The position numbers and the translations under genes are program-made. The notes under the pieces are model-generated. The model saw only the letters and a list, made by a program, of their open reading frames with translations. It searched no databases and was not told the origin of the DNA. Below are positions 32,384-42,183 of a stretch of DNA of 64,000 nucleotides, in pieces (the first letter of the stretch is position 1; every line of letters starts with the position of its first letter). Source of the stretch: Formosa sp. Hel3_A1_48 (lineage in GTDB: Bacteria > Bacteroidota > Bacteroidia > Flavobacteriales > Flavobacteriaceae); NCBI RefSeq assembly GCF_001735715.1, contig NZ_CP017259.1, forward strand, positions 1,857,501 to 1,921,500, written 5' to 3'.

Positions 32384-33223
32384 ATGATTCAGATAGGGGA
32401 AATTAACAGATTAAGAATTTTAAGGGATACAGATCCAGGTTTGTTTTTGGGTGATAATGAAGACAATGAGGTTTTGTTACCTAATAGGTATGTACCTGCT
32501 AATTTCCAAATTGATGATTTTATTGATGTTTTCGTTTACCTAGACAATGAAGAACGTCTGGTGGCGGTTACAGACACTCCATATATTCAAAGGGGAGAGT
32601 TTGCGCTTTTGCGTTGTAATGCCGTAAATGAATTTGGTGCATTTTTAGATTGGGGCATGCTAAAAGAGCTGTTTTGTCCGTTTAAAGAGCAAGCCTATAA
32701 AATGAAAAAGGGAGGCTGGTACTTGGTACACTGTTATTTAGATGAGAAGACAGACCGACTTGTAGCCTCCAGTAAAACAAACCGCTTTTTGGACAACAGT
32801 GATCTTTCTGTTGCTTTGTACGATGAAGTTGATTTGATTGTTTCGCATCCATCTGATATTGGCATGAACGTTATTATTAATAAACAACATCTAGGGCTTG
32901 TTTTTAGTGGAGATATTTTCAAAGACCTAAGTGTTGGTGATCAATTGAAAGGTTTTGTTAAGAAAATACGACCAGGCAATAAAATAGACATTAGCTTGGC
33001 CCAAATCGGTTATAGAAATATTGAACCAAGTGCACAAGCATTGCTAGAACTTATAACAGATCACAATGGGTTCTTAGACATAACAGACAAATCAAGTCCT
33101 GAAACCATAAAGTCCGTAGCGCAAATGAGTAAAAAAAGCTTTAAAAAAGCAGTTGGTTCGTTATACAAGCAACGACTGATTCGCTTGGAATCAAACGGTA
33201 TATATTTATCAAGTAAAAACTAA
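32384..33223 (+). CDS. CvfB-like S1-domain RNA-binding protein
   Basis: A 279-residue protein with S1-type OB folds and a C-terminal winged helix, as in Staphylococcus CvfB and B. subtilis YitL. GLFLGDNEDNEVLLPNRYVP and GEFALLRCNAVNEFGAFLDW are S1-like units; LSVGDQLKGFVKKIRPGNKI is a third. The C-terminal SPETIKSVAQMSKKSFKKAV forms the winged helix. It probably binds mRNA and affects expression, as in Staphylococcus. It lies 5 bp before menB, so its promoter probably drives menB, menA, menC and menE as well. Confidence 0.87.
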   Translation: MIQIGEINRLRILRDTDPGLFLGDNEDNEVLLPNRYVPANFQIDDFIDVFVYLDNEERLVAVTDTPYIQRGEFALLRCNAVNEFGAFLDWGMLKELFCPFKEQAYKMKKGGWYLVHCYLDEKTDRLVASSKTNRFLDNSDLSVALYDEVDLIVSHPSDIGMNVIINKQHLGLVFSGDIFKDLSVGDQLKGFVKKIRPGNKIDISLAQIGYRNIEPSAQALLELITDHNGFLDITDKSSPETIKSVAQMSKKSFKKAVGSLYKQRLIRLESNGIYLSSKN

Positions 33224-33228
33224 TAATT

Positions 33229-34068
33229 ATGAGTTCAATACAATGGAAAACAGCGATTGAATTTGAAGACATTACTTACAAAAAATGTAGAGGTGTTGCC
33301 CGCATTGCCTTTAATCGTCCAGATGTACGTAATGCATTTCGCCCGCAAACTACATCAGAATTACTCAAAGCTTTTCACGACGCAAATGAAGATACATCTA
33401 TTGGAGTTGTATTGCTTAGTGCTGAAGGGCCCTCATCTAAGGATGGCGTATTTTCGTTCTGTAGTGGAGGGGACCAAAAAGCACGTGGTGATGAGGGTTA
33501 CATAGGTAAGGATGGTTATCACCGTTTAAATATTTTAGAGGTTCAACGGCTTATTCGTTTCATGCCAAAAGCTGTAATTGCTGTAGTTCCAGGTTGGGCT
33601 GTTGGTGGTGGTCACAGTCTTCACGTTGTATGCGATTTGACATTAGCGAGTAAAGAGCATGCAATTTTTAAACAAACTGATGCTGATGTTACCAGTTTTG
33701 ATGGTGGTTATGGATCTGCTTATTTAGCCAAAATGGTTGGTCAGAAAAAAGCACGTGAGATCTTTTTTCTTGGTCGAAATTATTCTGCTCAAGAGGCTTT
33801 TGAAATGGGAATGGTGAATGCTGTTGTTCCACACGATCAGCTCGAAACTACTGCTTTTGAATGGGCACAAGAAATTTTACAAAAATCGCCAATTTCCATC
33901 AAAATGCTTAAGTTTGCAATGAACCTGACTGATGACGGTATGGTAGGGCAACAAGTCTTTGCTGGCGAAGCCACACGATTGGCCTACATGACTGATGAAG
34001 CAAAAGAAGGGAGAGATGCATTTCTTGAAAAACGCTCTCCAAACTTTAATAAAAAGTGGATCCCTTGA
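33229..34068 (+). CDS. menB: 1,4-dihydroxy-2-naphthoyl-CoA synthase
   Basis: A 279-residue crotonase-fold enzyme closing the naphthoate ring in menaquinone synthesis. ARIAFNRPDVRNAFRPQTT, FSFCSGGDQKARGDEGYIGK (the mobile loop of MenB), VPGWAVGGGHSLHVVCDLTL and TDADVTSFDGGYGSAYLAKM are diagnostic and keep the catalytic aspartate and oxyanion glycines. Full length; the N-terminal extension beginning IQWKTAIEFEDITYKK is usual. It is 5 bp after cvfB and followed 1 bp later by menA. Confidence 0.97.
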   Translation: MSSIQWKTAIEFEDITYKKCRGVARIAFNRPDVRNAFRPQTTSELLKAFHDANEDTSIGVVLLSAEGPSSKDGVFSFCSGGDQKARGDEGYIGKDGYHRLNILEVQRLIRFMPKAVIAVVPGWAVGGGHSLHVVCDLTLASKEHAIFKQTDADVTSFDGGYGSAYLAKMVGQKKAREIFFLGRNYSAQEAFEMGMVNAVVPHDQLETTAFEWAQEILQKSPISIKMLKFAMNLTDDGMVGQQVFAGEATRLAYMTDEAKEGRDAFLEKRSPNFNKKWIP

Positions 34069-34069
34069 T

Positions 34070-34978
34070 ATGGCTAACCTAAAAGCTTGGATATCTGCAG
34101 CCCGCCTGCGTACATTACCACTTTCTATTTCTGGGGCATTAGTAGGATCAGCTTACGCTTTTCATCTTGGATTTTTTAACACCCTAATATTTTCACTTAT
34201 CATTTTGACAACACTTAGTTTTCAGATTCTCTCAAATTTTGCTAATGATTATGGAGATGGTATAAAGGGGACAGATAATGAAAGTAGAATTGGACCCAAG
34301 CGCGCACTACAGAGTGGTGCAATTAGTCCCAGTCAAATGCGTACTGCCGTAGCAATTAATGCTCTAATTAGTGCAATTTTGTCTATTGCTCTCATTCTTG
34401 TTGTTTTTGGATTAAAGCAGTTGTTTACTGCCGCAGTTTTTGTTTGTTTAGGAGGACTTTCAATTTATGCCGCCATCACTTACACGGTCGGAAAATCTGC
34501 TTATGGCTATAATGCCCTTGGAGATTTAATGGTGTTTTTGTTTTTTGGCTTTCTCAGTGTTTTAGGCACTTTTTTCTTATTCACTAAGCACATTGATCCT
34601 TGGCTATTCCTTCCAGCTTCATCTATTGGGTTATTAAGTGCAGCTGTACTTAATTTGAATAACATGCGTGATTTAGAATCTGATCGAAAATCAAAAAAGA
34701 ATACTTTGGCTGGTTATTTTGGGCCGAATAATTCTAAGGTATACCATTTCTCCATTGTTCTTCTCGCTATCATTTTTATGCTTGTTTTTGTACTTGTCAT
34801 GCCCTTTTCATATACGGTATTTTTTAGTTGTTTGGCATTTATTCCTTTGTTACTTCATCTTAAGTCAGTGTATTACATTAGCAATCCAAAAGAATATGAC
34901 CCACATTTAAAAACTGTTGCACTTTCAACCTTTACTTTAGCGCTATTATTTGCTCTAGGGATAATTTTTGGACAGTAA
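34070..34978 (+). CDS. menA: 1,4-dihydroxy-2-naphthoate polyprenyltransferase
   Basis: A 302-residue UbiA-superfamily membrane enzyme that attaches the prenyl tail to dihydroxynaphthoate. NFANDYGDGIKGTDNE carries the first aspartate-rich site and LNLNNMRDLESDRKSKKNTL the second. About eight or nine membrane helices are visible. I chose the ATG at 34070, one base after the menB stop; a longer frame from 33995 would overlap menB by 74 bp and add a charged non-conserved stretch. AARLRTLPLSISG is the typical start of MenA. Confidence 0.95.
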   Translation: MANLKAWISAARLRTLPLSISGALVGSAYAFHLGFFNTLIFSLIILTTLSFQILSNFANDYGDGIKGTDNESRIGPKRALQSGAISPSQMRTAVAINALISAILSIALILVVFGLKQLFTAAVFVCLGGLSIYAAITYTVGKSAYGYNALGDLMVFLFFGFLSVLGTFFLFTKHIDPWLFLPASSIGLLSAAVLNLNNMRDLESDRKSKKNTLAGYFGPNNSKVYHFSIVLLAIIFMLVFVLVMPFSYTVFFSCLAFIPLLLHLKSVYYISNPKEYDPHLKTVALSTFTLALLFALGIIFGQ

Positions 34979-34996
34979 CAAAATTCTTTAATTTTA

Positions 34997-36031
34997 ATGA
35001 AGGCATCATTTTTTCCATACCGATTAGAATTCAAGCAAGCCAGTGGGACGTCTCGTGGTATATTAAAGACCAAAGAAACATGGTTTATCAAAATTGAAGA
35101 TGAACATGCGACCGGTTTTGGAGAATGTGGGATGTTTCGCGGGTTAAGTTGTGATGATCGTCCTGATTTTGAGTCAAAATTAAAATGGGTTTGCAATCAC
35201 ATTGACTTGGGTCTTGAACAACTTTTGATAGAGTTGATCGATTTCCCATCGATTCAGTTCGGCTTAGAAATGGCTTTTTTAGATTTACTATCCGATTCCT
35301 CTAATGTTTTGTTTCCTTCAAAATTTACATCCGGTAAGGCATCTATACCTATAAACGGGCTTATATGGATGGGCGATGAGCAATTTATGAAATCTCAGAT
35401 TCGATCTAAAATTGATGCGGGTTTTGATTGTTTGAAAATTAAAATAGGCGCTATTGATTTTGATACTGAACTGTCCTTAATTAAAGCCATCAGAAAAGAG
35501 TACGATGTCGAGACAATAGAACTTAGAGTTGATGCTAATGGCGCATTTTCCCCTTTAGAAGCGATGGAAAAACTCAAACGTTTGTCAGATTTTAATTTAC
35601 ACTCAATAGAACAGCCTATTCGACAAGGTCAGCATGATGCAATGGCAAAACTTTGTGCACATGCACCTTTACCAATTGCTTTAGATGAAGAGCTAATTGG
35701 AATTCACGATGTAACAAAACGAGGACTTTTGCTACAAACAATAAACCCCCAATACATTATTTTAAAACCTACTCTTATAGGTGGTTTTTCTGGCAGTCAA
35801 TCATGGATTGATTTAGCCGAAAAACAATCCGTTGATTGGTGGATTACTAGTGCTTTAGAAAGCAATATTGGGCTAAATGCAATTGCACAATGGACTTACC
35901 AACTGAATGTTAATCGCCCTCAAGGTTTGGGCACCGGTGCCTTATACACCAATAATATTGAGGCACCATTGAAAATAGATAATGGGCGTTTAATTTATGC
36001 GCCCTCAGTTAAATGGACAATTAATTTTTAG
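34997..36031 (+). CDS. menC: o-succinylbenzoate synthase
   Basis: A 344-residue enolase-superfamily enzyme that dehydrates SHCHC to o-succinylbenzoate. The barrel has FDCLKIKIGAID with the KxK pair, then metal ligands in ELRVDANGAF (Asp), SIEQPI (Glu) and PIALDEELIG (Asp/Glu), and a later ILKPTLIGGF lysine. The family also contains dipeptide epimerases, but position between menA and menE settles the role. Typical length. The CPBP protease gene follows 4 bp later. Confidence 0.95.
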   Translation: MKASFFPYRLEFKQASGTSRGILKTKETWFIKIEDEHATGFGECGMFRGLSCDDRPDFESKLKWVCNHIDLGLEQLLIELIDFPSIQFGLEMAFLDLLSDSSNVLFPSKFTSGKASIPINGLIWMGDEQFMKSQIRSKIDAGFDCLKIKIGAIDFDTELSLIKAIRKEYDVETIELRVDANGAFSPLEAMEKLKRLSDFNLHSIEQPIRQGQHDAMAKLCAHAPLPIALDEELIGIHDVTKRGLLLQTINPQYIILKPTLIGGFSGSQSWIDLAEKQSVDWWITSALESNIGLNAIAQWTYQLNVNRPQGLGTGALYTNNIEAPLKIDNGRLIYAPSVKWTINF

Positions 36032-36035
36032 AGAT

Positions 36036-36962
36036 ATGTATATTAAACAAGCATTTAAAGTTGAACATGATTGGTGGTTATACCTTGTTGGGGTGATTTT
36101 GATTTTTATTGGTGTCATTCTTGGGCAAATTCCTTTTACCCTTGCAGCGTTCGCAAAGGCCATTGGTAATGGAGATGATTTGTCAAAAATGGATACAAAT
36201 TCCATGATGTCACTATTAGACTCGAATTTGAATTTATTTCTAATGTTGTTGTCATTTGCGGTTGGCTTAGCTTTTCTTTTTTTTGTAGTTAAATACCTTC
36301 ACAAGCAATCTTTAAAAAGCATTACAACTTCAAGAAGCACCATAGATTGGAGTCGTTTTTGGTTTGCTTTTTTAGCTTGGGGTGCAACAACCTTTTGCTT
36401 TATTTTATTAGAATATTTTTCTTCACCAGAAGACTTTAGTTTTAATTTTAAGCCGATTCCTTTTTTGATTCTTGTCTTAATTTCAATTGTTTTTATTCCA
36501 TTACAAACAAGTTTTGAGGAATATTTCTTTAGAGGATATTTAATGCAAGGCCTAGGAGTCTTGGCTAAAAACCGATGGCTGCCACTTATTTTCACTTCAA
36601 CGTTATTTGGATTGATGCATATTGCTAACCCAGAAATCGGAAAATTGGGTTATATGTTAATGGTTCATTACATCGGAACAGGTTTTTTATTGGGTATTAT
36701 GACGCTCATGGATGAAGGTTTGGAATTGGCACTTGGTTTTCATGCCGCAAATAACCTCATTGCTGCCCTTCTTCTTACTGCCGATTGGACAGCTTTTCAA
36801 ACTAATTCTATTTTAAAAGATATTTCGGAACCTGAGATGTCAAACCTAGAAGTCTTTTTTCCAGTGTTCGTTATTTACCCGTTGATTTTGATTGTTTTTT
36901 CTAAAAAGTACCAATGGACAGATTGGAAAGAAAAGCTTTTTGGCAGCGTTACTGCTGATTAA
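36036..36962 (+). CDS. CPBP family intramembrane metalloprotease
   Basis: A 308-residue protein with about eight membrane helices. The CPBP/Abi glutamic protease motifs are all present: FEEYFFRGYLMQG (EExxxR), FGLMHIANPEIG (FxxxH) and GFHAANNLIAALL (HxxxN). Members process prenylated or lipid-modified proteins, peptides and bacteriocin targets; substrates are mostly unknown. I chose the ATG at 36036, 4 bp after menC; an in-frame ATG at 35997 overlaps it. Its place inside the menaquinone run is probably operon sharing, not a quinone role. Confidence 0.88.
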   Translation: MYIKQAFKVEHDWWLYLVGVILIFIGVILGQIPFTLAAFAKAIGNGDDLSKMDTNSMMSLLDSNLNLFLMLLSFAVGLAFLFFVVKYLHKQSLKSITTSRSTIDWSRFWFAFLAWGATTFCFILLEYFSSPEDFSFNFKPIPFLILVLISIVFIPLQTSFEEYFFRGYLMQGLGVLAKNRWLPLIFTSTLFGLMHIANPEIGKLGYMLMVHYIGTGFLLGIMTLMDEGLELALGFHAANNLIAALLLTADWTAFQTNSILKDISEPEMSNLEVFFPVFVIYPLILIVFSKKYQWTDWKEKLFGSVTAD

Positions 36963-36976
36963 TTCTATTTAAATAC

Positions 36977-38044
36977 TTGAGCACCACGGCTAAACATATT
37001 AACCCTCACGATTTTTTTCAGTTGAATAACAAAAATTATTCATTTGAAACAATTTCAAACTATGCTCAAAATCTTATAAAAACCGGTACTGAGAACGAAT
37101 ATAATTTAGGTTTATTTATTCTTAAATGGGTTGATGAAAATGAACACATAGATCTTAAAACTTCCGGAACAACTTCTGAACCAAAATTCATTACTATTTC
37201 TAAAACTGCTTTTGTTAATTCTGCAAAGGCAACAGGAAGTTTTTTTAATTTAAGCCATGGCGACTCTGCCTTATGCTGCTTACCATTCTCATACGTTGCC
37301 GCAAAAATGATGTTTGTCCGTGCTTGGGTTTTAGGTTTGAAATTAGATTTTATTGAACCTTCATCTCAGCCTTTGCAGCATATCACTAAGGTTTACGATT
37401 TTTCAGCTATGGTACCTTTACAGGTCCACAATTGTTTTTTAAAAATAAACAAGATCAAAACGCTTCTTATTGGTGGTGCACATGTGTCAGATTCCTTGGC
37501 TACTAAATTGAAGAACCATAGATCTGCTGTTTTTGAAACCTTTGGAATGACCGAAACAGTCAGTCATATTGCAGCTAAAAATTTGACTAAAGAGGAAGAA
37601 GATTTCAAAGTTTTACCAGATATTTCTATAGCCACAAATGACAATGGTTGCCTAATAATAAACGCACCAAAATTGAGCTCAAAGGTTTTGCATACAAAAG
37701 ATGTGGTTTCGTTAACGTCCAAGAACTCTTTTGTTTGGTTAGGTCGTTACGATAATGTCATCAACTCTGGTGGTCTAAAAATCTACCCTGAGCAGTTAGA
37801 AAAAATAATGCAAAATCAGATTAAAAGTCGATTTTTTATTACTTCAATGCCAGATACTGTATTGGGGCAAAAGGTGGTGTTAATAATTGAAGGAAAACCT
37901 AAAACATTACATTTAAATTACAGCACTATTGAACCACAGAAGCATCCTAAAAACACTTATTTTGTAGATAAGTTTTGCACAACAAATTCAGGAAAGGTTC
38001 AACGTCAAAAAACACTTGAAACACTAAACTTGGATCACCCCTAA
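36977..38044 (+). CDS. menE: o-succinylbenzoate--CoA ligase
   Basis: A 355-residue ANL-superfamily adenylating enzyme that forms o-succinylbenzoyl-CoA. LKTSGTTSEPKFITISKTAF is the ATP P-loop, FETFGMTETVSHIAAKN the core A5 motif, and SGGLKIYPEQLEKIM the hinge. The terminal CTTNSGKVQRQKTLE has the catalytic lysine. It is shorter than the usual 450 to 500 residues, chiefly because the N-terminal domain is reduced, as seen in other Bacteroidota. The start is TTG; SxxAKHINPHDFFQLNNKNY follows. Its 3' end overlaps the convergent carboxylase gene by 21 bp. Confidence 0.9.
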   Translation: MSTTAKHINPHDFFQLNNKNYSFETISNYAQNLIKTGTENEYNLGLFILKWVDENEHIDLKTSGTTSEPKFITISKTAFVNSAKATGSFFNLSHGDSALCCLPFSYVAAKMMFVRAWVLGLKLDFIEPSSQPLQHITKVYDFSAMVPLQVHNCFLKINKIKTLLIGGAHVSDSLATKLKNHRSAVFETFGMTETVSHIAAKNLTKEEEDFKVLPDISIATNDNGCLIINAPKLSSKVLHTKDVVSLTSKNSFVWLGRYDNVINSGGLKIYPEQLEKIMQNQIKSRFFITSMPDTVLGQKVVLIIEGKPKTLHLNYSTIEPQKHPKNTYFVDKFCTTNSGKVQRQKTLETLNLDHP

Positions 38045-39652
38045 ATTGAATTCTTTTTCAATAGGAGCGTGGTTAGCGGCCTCAATTCCCATACTAATCC
38101 ACGTACGAGTTTCTAAGGGGTCAATAACTGCATCTGTCCAAAGTCTTGCTGCGGCATAATAAGGCGATACCTGTTCGTCATATTTTTGTTTTATACTTGA
38201 TAACAACTCAGCCTCTTTTTGATCAGATATTTTTTGTCCTTGCTTTTCAAGTGAAGCCTTCTCTATTTGAAGCAGTACCTTTGAAGCGCTAGATCCACTC
38301 ATTACTGCCAACTCCGCACTTGGCCAAGCAACAATCAATCTTGGGTCGTAGGCTTTACCGCACATGGCATAATTACCAGCGCCATAACTGTTCCCCATAA
38401 TTACAGTAAATTTTGGCACAACGCTATTGCTGACCGCATTTACCATTTTTGCGCCATCTTTTATGATTCCGCTGTGTTCGCTTTTGCTTCCTACCATAAA
38501 TCCAGTAACATCCTGAAGAAACACTAGGGGTATTTTTTTCTGATTACAGTTAGCAATAAATCGTGTTGCTTTATCGGCACTGTCGTTATAAATGACACCT
38601 CCAAATTGCATTTCTCCTTTTTTGGTTTTAACCAATTTTCGTTGATTTGCTATAACACCAACAGCCCAACCGTCAATTCGGGCGTAGGCTGTTATTATTG
38701 TTTTTCCATAGCCAGCTTTATATTCTTCAAACTCTGAATTGTCAACCAATCTTTTAATAATTTCATAAGTGTCATACTGCTCGGCTCGTGAGTAAGGTAA
38801 AATCCCAAAAATATCTTCTGGATTTTCTTTTGGTTTTACAGCTTTTGTTCGGTTAAAACCTGCTTTTTCGGCAGCGCCCATTTTATTTATTATGGATTTA
38901 ATTTTGTCTAAAGCATCTTTGTCATCAGTGGCTTTATAATCTGTAACCCCACTGATCTCGCAATGCGTAATTGCCCCACCAAGAGTTTCATTATCAATGC
39001 TTTCACCAATTGCTGCTTTTACCAAGTAACTTCCAGCCAAGAAAATACTTGCTGTTTTGTCTACAATAATTGCTTCGTCGCTCATAATTGGAAGGTAGGC
39101 ACCGCCAGCCACACAACTGCCCATTATGGCCGAAATTTGAGTGATTCCCATACTGCTCATAACCGCATTATTTCTAAAAATACGGCCAAAATGTTCTTTA
39201 TCGGGAAATATTTCATCTTGCAAGGGTAGGTATACACCAGCTGAGTCTACTAAATAAATTATTGGAAGTTTGTTTTCGATGGAAATTTCTTGTGCCCGTA
39301 AATTCTTTTTAGCCGTTATAGGAAACCATGCTCCAGCTTTTACTGTGGCATCATTCGCTACAACAACACATTGTCTTCCTGAAATATATCCGATTTTTAC
39401 AACGACCCCAGCAGAGGGACATCCTCCGTGCTTTTTATACATATCTTCCCCAGCAAATGCGCCGATTTCTATAGCCTTTGATTTTACATCCAAAAGATAG
39501 TCTATTCGTTCACGGGCACTCATTTTCCCTTTAGCGTGCTGTTTTTCAATTTTATTTTTTCCGCCGCCCTGTTTAACTTTTGTAAATCGCTTTCTGAGAT
39601 CTGATAAAAGAAGTTTATTTTGATCTTCGTTTTTATTAAAATTGAGGTCCAT
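38024..39652 (-). CDS. Acyl-CoA carboxylase carboxyltransferase (beta) subunit
   Basis: A 542-residue biotin-dependent carboxyltransferase of the propionyl-/methylcrotonyl-CoA carboxylase beta type. AKGKMSARERIDYLLD begins it, and IMGSCVAGGAYLPIMSDEAI and FTVIMGNSYGAGNYAMCGKA are the two oxyanion-forming glycine motifs. LVDSAGVYLPLQDEIF resembles methylcrotonyl-CoA carboxylase, pointing to leucine breakdown, but propionyl-CoA cannot be excluded. No biotin carboxylase or carrier gene is adjacent. Full length. Confidence 0.92.
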   Translation of the reverse strand: MDLNFNKNEDQNKLLLSDLRKRFTKVKQGGGKNKIEKQHAKGKMSARERIDYLLDVKSKAIEIGAFAGEDMYKKHGGCPSAGVVVKIGYISGRQCVVVANDATVKAGAWFPITAKKNLRAQEISIENKLPIIYLVDSAGVYLPLQDEIFPDKEHFGRIFRNNAVMSSMGITQISAIMGSCVAGGAYLPIMSDEAIIVDKTASIFLAGSYLVKAAIGESIDNETLGGAITHCEISGVTDYKATDDKDALDKIKSIINKMGAAEKAGFNRTKAVKPKENPEDIFGILPYSRAEQYDTYEIIKRLVDNSEFEEYKAGYGKTIITAYARIDGWAVGVIANQRKLVKTKKGEMQFGGVIYNDSADKATRFIANCNQKKIPLVFLQDVTGFMVGSKSEHSGIIKDGAKMVNAVSNSVVPKFTVIMGNSYGAGNYAMCGKAYDPRLIVAWPSAELAVMSGSSASKVLLQIEKASLEKQGQKISDQKEAELLSSIKQKYDEQVSPYYAAARLWTDAVIDPLETRTWISMGIEAANHAPIEKEFNLGVIQV

Positions 39653-39739
39653 CTAATAATCTTTAAAACAAAAGTAACAATAATCTAGATTCAACCGATT
39701 TTGTTTAACGAAGATTTACAATTAAAACATTAATTTTAC

Positions 39740-40240
39740 TTATTTGGTTGCACCTACAGCTTTGTCAATAAGACCAATAATTTTATTTTTATCGAACCCT
39801 AATTCTTGCAGTTCAGATATTGCTGAATTCAAATCAGCTAAAATTTTTGATTTTTCACTCATAAGCTTAGCTTCAAACTCCTTTTCCTGAAGCTCTATCA
39901 ATTTGTTGGCTACCATTTGAAACAGCTCTATTTGTTCTTTAGATACGTTGTTATATAAACTTTCATTTAATCTGTAAAGAATACTTCTTGAGAGATTTAG
40001 AGTTGCTGATTCTGTTGCTAGTTTTTGAATATTATTGGTCAAAGATGTTAATAATTCCGCTTCTGCTTTTATGCTTTCCTCACTTTTATTGCCAATTTTC
40101 ATTCCAGCTTTTGCGGTAAGGGTTTTTACAAACTCTCGTGCGACATCTGGTTGTTCCTCAGCTAAATACTTTACATAATATTCGTTCACAGTCCTAAAGA
40201 CTCTAGTTGTGCTAAAAAACATAAAAATTAAATTTTTCAT
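39740..40240 (-). CDS. Helical protein of unknown function
   Basis: A 166-residue protein I do not recognise. After an N-terminal LIFMFFSTTRVFRTVNEYYV it is almost all amphipathic helix: LLTSLTNNIQKLATESATLN, then LQEKEFEAKLMSEKSKIL and ISELQELGFDKNKIIGLIDK. Coiled-coil or helical bundle is likely. The N-terminus is hydrophobic and aromatic but not a clean signal peptide. Codon use and base content match neighbours. It is a single gene with no operon partner, between the carboxylase and a divergent small membrane gene. Confidence 0.7.
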   Translation of the reverse strand: MKNLIFMFFSTTRVFRTVNEYYVKYLAEEQPDVAREFVKTLTAKAGMKIGNKSEESIKAEAELLTSLTNNIQKLATESATLNLSRSILYRLNESLYNNVSKEQIELFQMVANKLIELQEKEFEAKLMSEKSKILADLNSAISELQELGFDKNKIIGLIDKAVGATK

Positions 40241-40303
40241 AAAACATAAAAGTTAAGTTTTAGATTTTCACGATATTTGATTTTCAATTTAGAATTTAGA
40301 AAA

Positions 40304-40480
40304 ATGAATAAAAACACAGTTTTGGCATGGGCCACATTTATTATGATTTTTGTAGGCTTTGCGTTGATTGGTCTAGGGGCTTTTCGTTACAATGATATAG
40401 CTGGCTGGGGCTTCGCTGCAGTAGGAATTGGTTTTTTCGCTATAGCTTGGGTTTTTAATGCACTTAAAGGACGTGTTTAA
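40304..40480 (+). CDS. CAL67264 family small membrane protein
   Basis: A 58-residue protein of two membrane helices, starting [20 protein letters not shown] and ending in a short charged tail (ALKGRV). [18 protein letters not shown] is the second helix. The family is limited to Flavobacteriia. I chose the ATG at 40304; a longer frame from 40277 adds nine non-conserved residues. The stop shares its last base with the ettA start, so the two are co-transcribed and translationally coupled. Function unknown. Confidence 0.85.
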   Translation: MNKNTVLAWATFIMIFVGFALIGLGAFRYNDIAGWGFAAVGIGFFAIAWVFNALKGRV

Positions 40481-42177
40481 TGAGTAATAGCGACGATAAA
40501 AAGATAATTTTCTCAATGACGGGGGTAACCAAAACCTTCCAAAGTGCTAATACACCAGTACTTAAAAATATATACCTCAGTTTTTTCTATGGTGCCAAAA
40601 TAGGTATTCTTGGGTTAAATGGCTCGGGTAAATCAACTTTGCTTAAAATAATTGCTGGGGTTGACAAGAACTATCAAGGTGATGTGGTTTTTTCTCAAGA
40701 CTACTCCGTGGGTTATCTTGAACAGGAACCTCAACTGGACAGTGATAAAACAGTCCTTGAGGTTGTTAAAGAGGGTGTTGCTGAAACTGTAGCTGTTCTA
40801 GACGAGTATAATAAGATCAATGATATGTTTGGACTTGAGGAGGTGTACTCCGATGCCGAACGTATGGAAAAGCTTATGAATCGTCAAGCAGAGCTGCAAG
40901 ATCAAATAGACGCTTCCAATGCTTGGGAGTTAGACACAAAGCTTGAAATTGCAATGGATGCTTTACGCACACCTGATGGTAATCAGAAAATTGGTGTATT
41001 GTCTGGTGGTGAACGCCGAAGAGTAGCTTTATGTCGTTTACTTTTGAAAGAACCTGATGTTTTGCTTTTGGATGAACCGACTAACCATTTAGATGCTGAG
41101 TCTGTTCATTGGCTTGAACAACACTTGGCTCAATATAAAGGTACAGTAATCGCTGTAACGCACGACCGTTATTTTTTAGACAATGTTGCGGGGTGGATCT
41201 TAGAACTTGATAGGGGAGAAGGTATACCATGGAAAGGAAATTATTCTTCTTGGCTAGATCAAAAGTCAAAACGTTTAGCTCAAGAAAGTAAAACTGCTTC
41301 AAAACGTCAAAAAACCTTAGAGCGTGAGCTCGAGTGGGTACGTCAAGGAGCCAAAGGACGCCAAACTAAGCAAAAAGCTCGCCTTAAGAATTACGATAAA
41401 TTATTAAATCAAGACCAAAAGCAATTAGACGAAAAATTAGAAATATACATTCCTAACGGTCCACGTTTGGGAACAAATGTGATAGAAGCAACAGCAGTAA
41501 GTAAAGCTTATGGAGATAAATTACTTTATGATAATTTAAATTTTAATTTACCTCAAGCAGGTATTGTTGGTGTAATTGGTCCTAACGGAGCTGGTAAAAC
41601 CACCATTTTTAGAATGATTATGGGTGAGGAGGCAGCCGATAAAGGGGCCTTTAAAGTTGGTGAGACAGCTAAAATTGCCTACGTTGATCAAAGCCATTCT
41701 AATATAGACCCTGAGCAATCTATTTGGCAAAATTTTTCTGATAATCAAGAACTCATAATGATGGGTGGGCGGCAAGTTAATTCTCGCGCATACTTGAGTC
41801 GTTTTAACTTTTCTGGAAGTGAACAAAATAAAAAAGTTAAACTGCTTTCTGGTGGAGAGCGTAACCGATTGCATTTAGCTATGACTCTCAAAGAAGAAGG
41901 TAATGTTCTACTTTTAGATGAGCCTACCAATGATTTAGATGTAAACACCTTACGTGCTTTAGAAGAAGGTCTTGAAAGCTTTGCAGGTTGTGCCGTAGTC
42001 ATCAGCCATGACCGTTGGTTTCTAGATCGAATTTGTACACACATCTTAGCCTTTGAAGGTAATTCGGAGGTTTATTTTTATGAAGGTAGTTTTAGCGAAT
42101 ATGAAGCCAACAAGCGTCAACGTTTGGGTAGTGATTTGATGCCTAAGCGTATTAAGTACAAAAAACTGATACGTTGA
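40480..42177 (+). CDS. ettA: Energy-dependent translational throttle protein EttA
   Basis: A 565-residue ABC-F protein with two ATPase domains and no membrane segments. Walker A sites are [14 protein letters not shown] and [14 protein letters not shown]; signature motifs are [15 protein letters not shown] and [15 protein letters not shown], each followed by [11 protein letters not shown] or [11 protein letters not shown]. The long linker ([20 protein letters not shown]) reaches the ribosomal P site. EttA gates the first peptide bond according to the ADP/ATP ratio. Length is usual for EttA. It overlaps the small CAL67264 gene by one base. Confidence 0.96.
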   Translation: MSNSDDKKIIFSMTGVTKTFQSANTPVLKNIYLSFFYGAKIGILGLNGSGKSTLLKIIAGVDKNYQGDVVFSQDYSVGYLEQEPQLDSDKTVLEVVKEGVAETVAVLDEYNKINDMFGLEEVYSDAERMEKLMNRQAELQDQIDASNAWELDTKLEIAMDALRTPDGNQKIGVLSGGERRRVALCRLLLKEPDVLLLDEPTNHLDAESVHWLEQHLAQYKGTVIAVTHDRYFLDNVAGWILELDRGEGIPWKGNYSSWLDQKSKRLAQESKTASKRQKTLERELEWVRQGAKGRQTKQKARLKNYDKLLNQDQKQLDEKLEIYIPNGPRLGTNVIEATAVSKAYGDKLLYDNLNFNLPQAGIVGVIGPNGAGKTTIFRMIMGEEAADKGAFKVGETAKIAYVDQSHSNIDPEQSIWQNFSDNQELIMMGGRQVNSRAYLSRFNFSGSEQNKKVKLLSGGERNRLHLAMTLKEEGNVLLLDEPTNDLDVNTLRALEEGLESFAGCAVVISHDRWFLDRICTHILAFEGNSEVYFYEGSFSEYEANKRQRLGSDLMPKRIKYKKLIR

Positions 42178-42183
42178 GTTTAG

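Noticed and set aside
39723-39740. AATTAAAACATTAATTTT near the end of the 39740 gene as a third copy of the photoprotection motif
   Set aside because: It is missing three bases, lies at the 3' end of a gene and has no -7 box at the proper distance.
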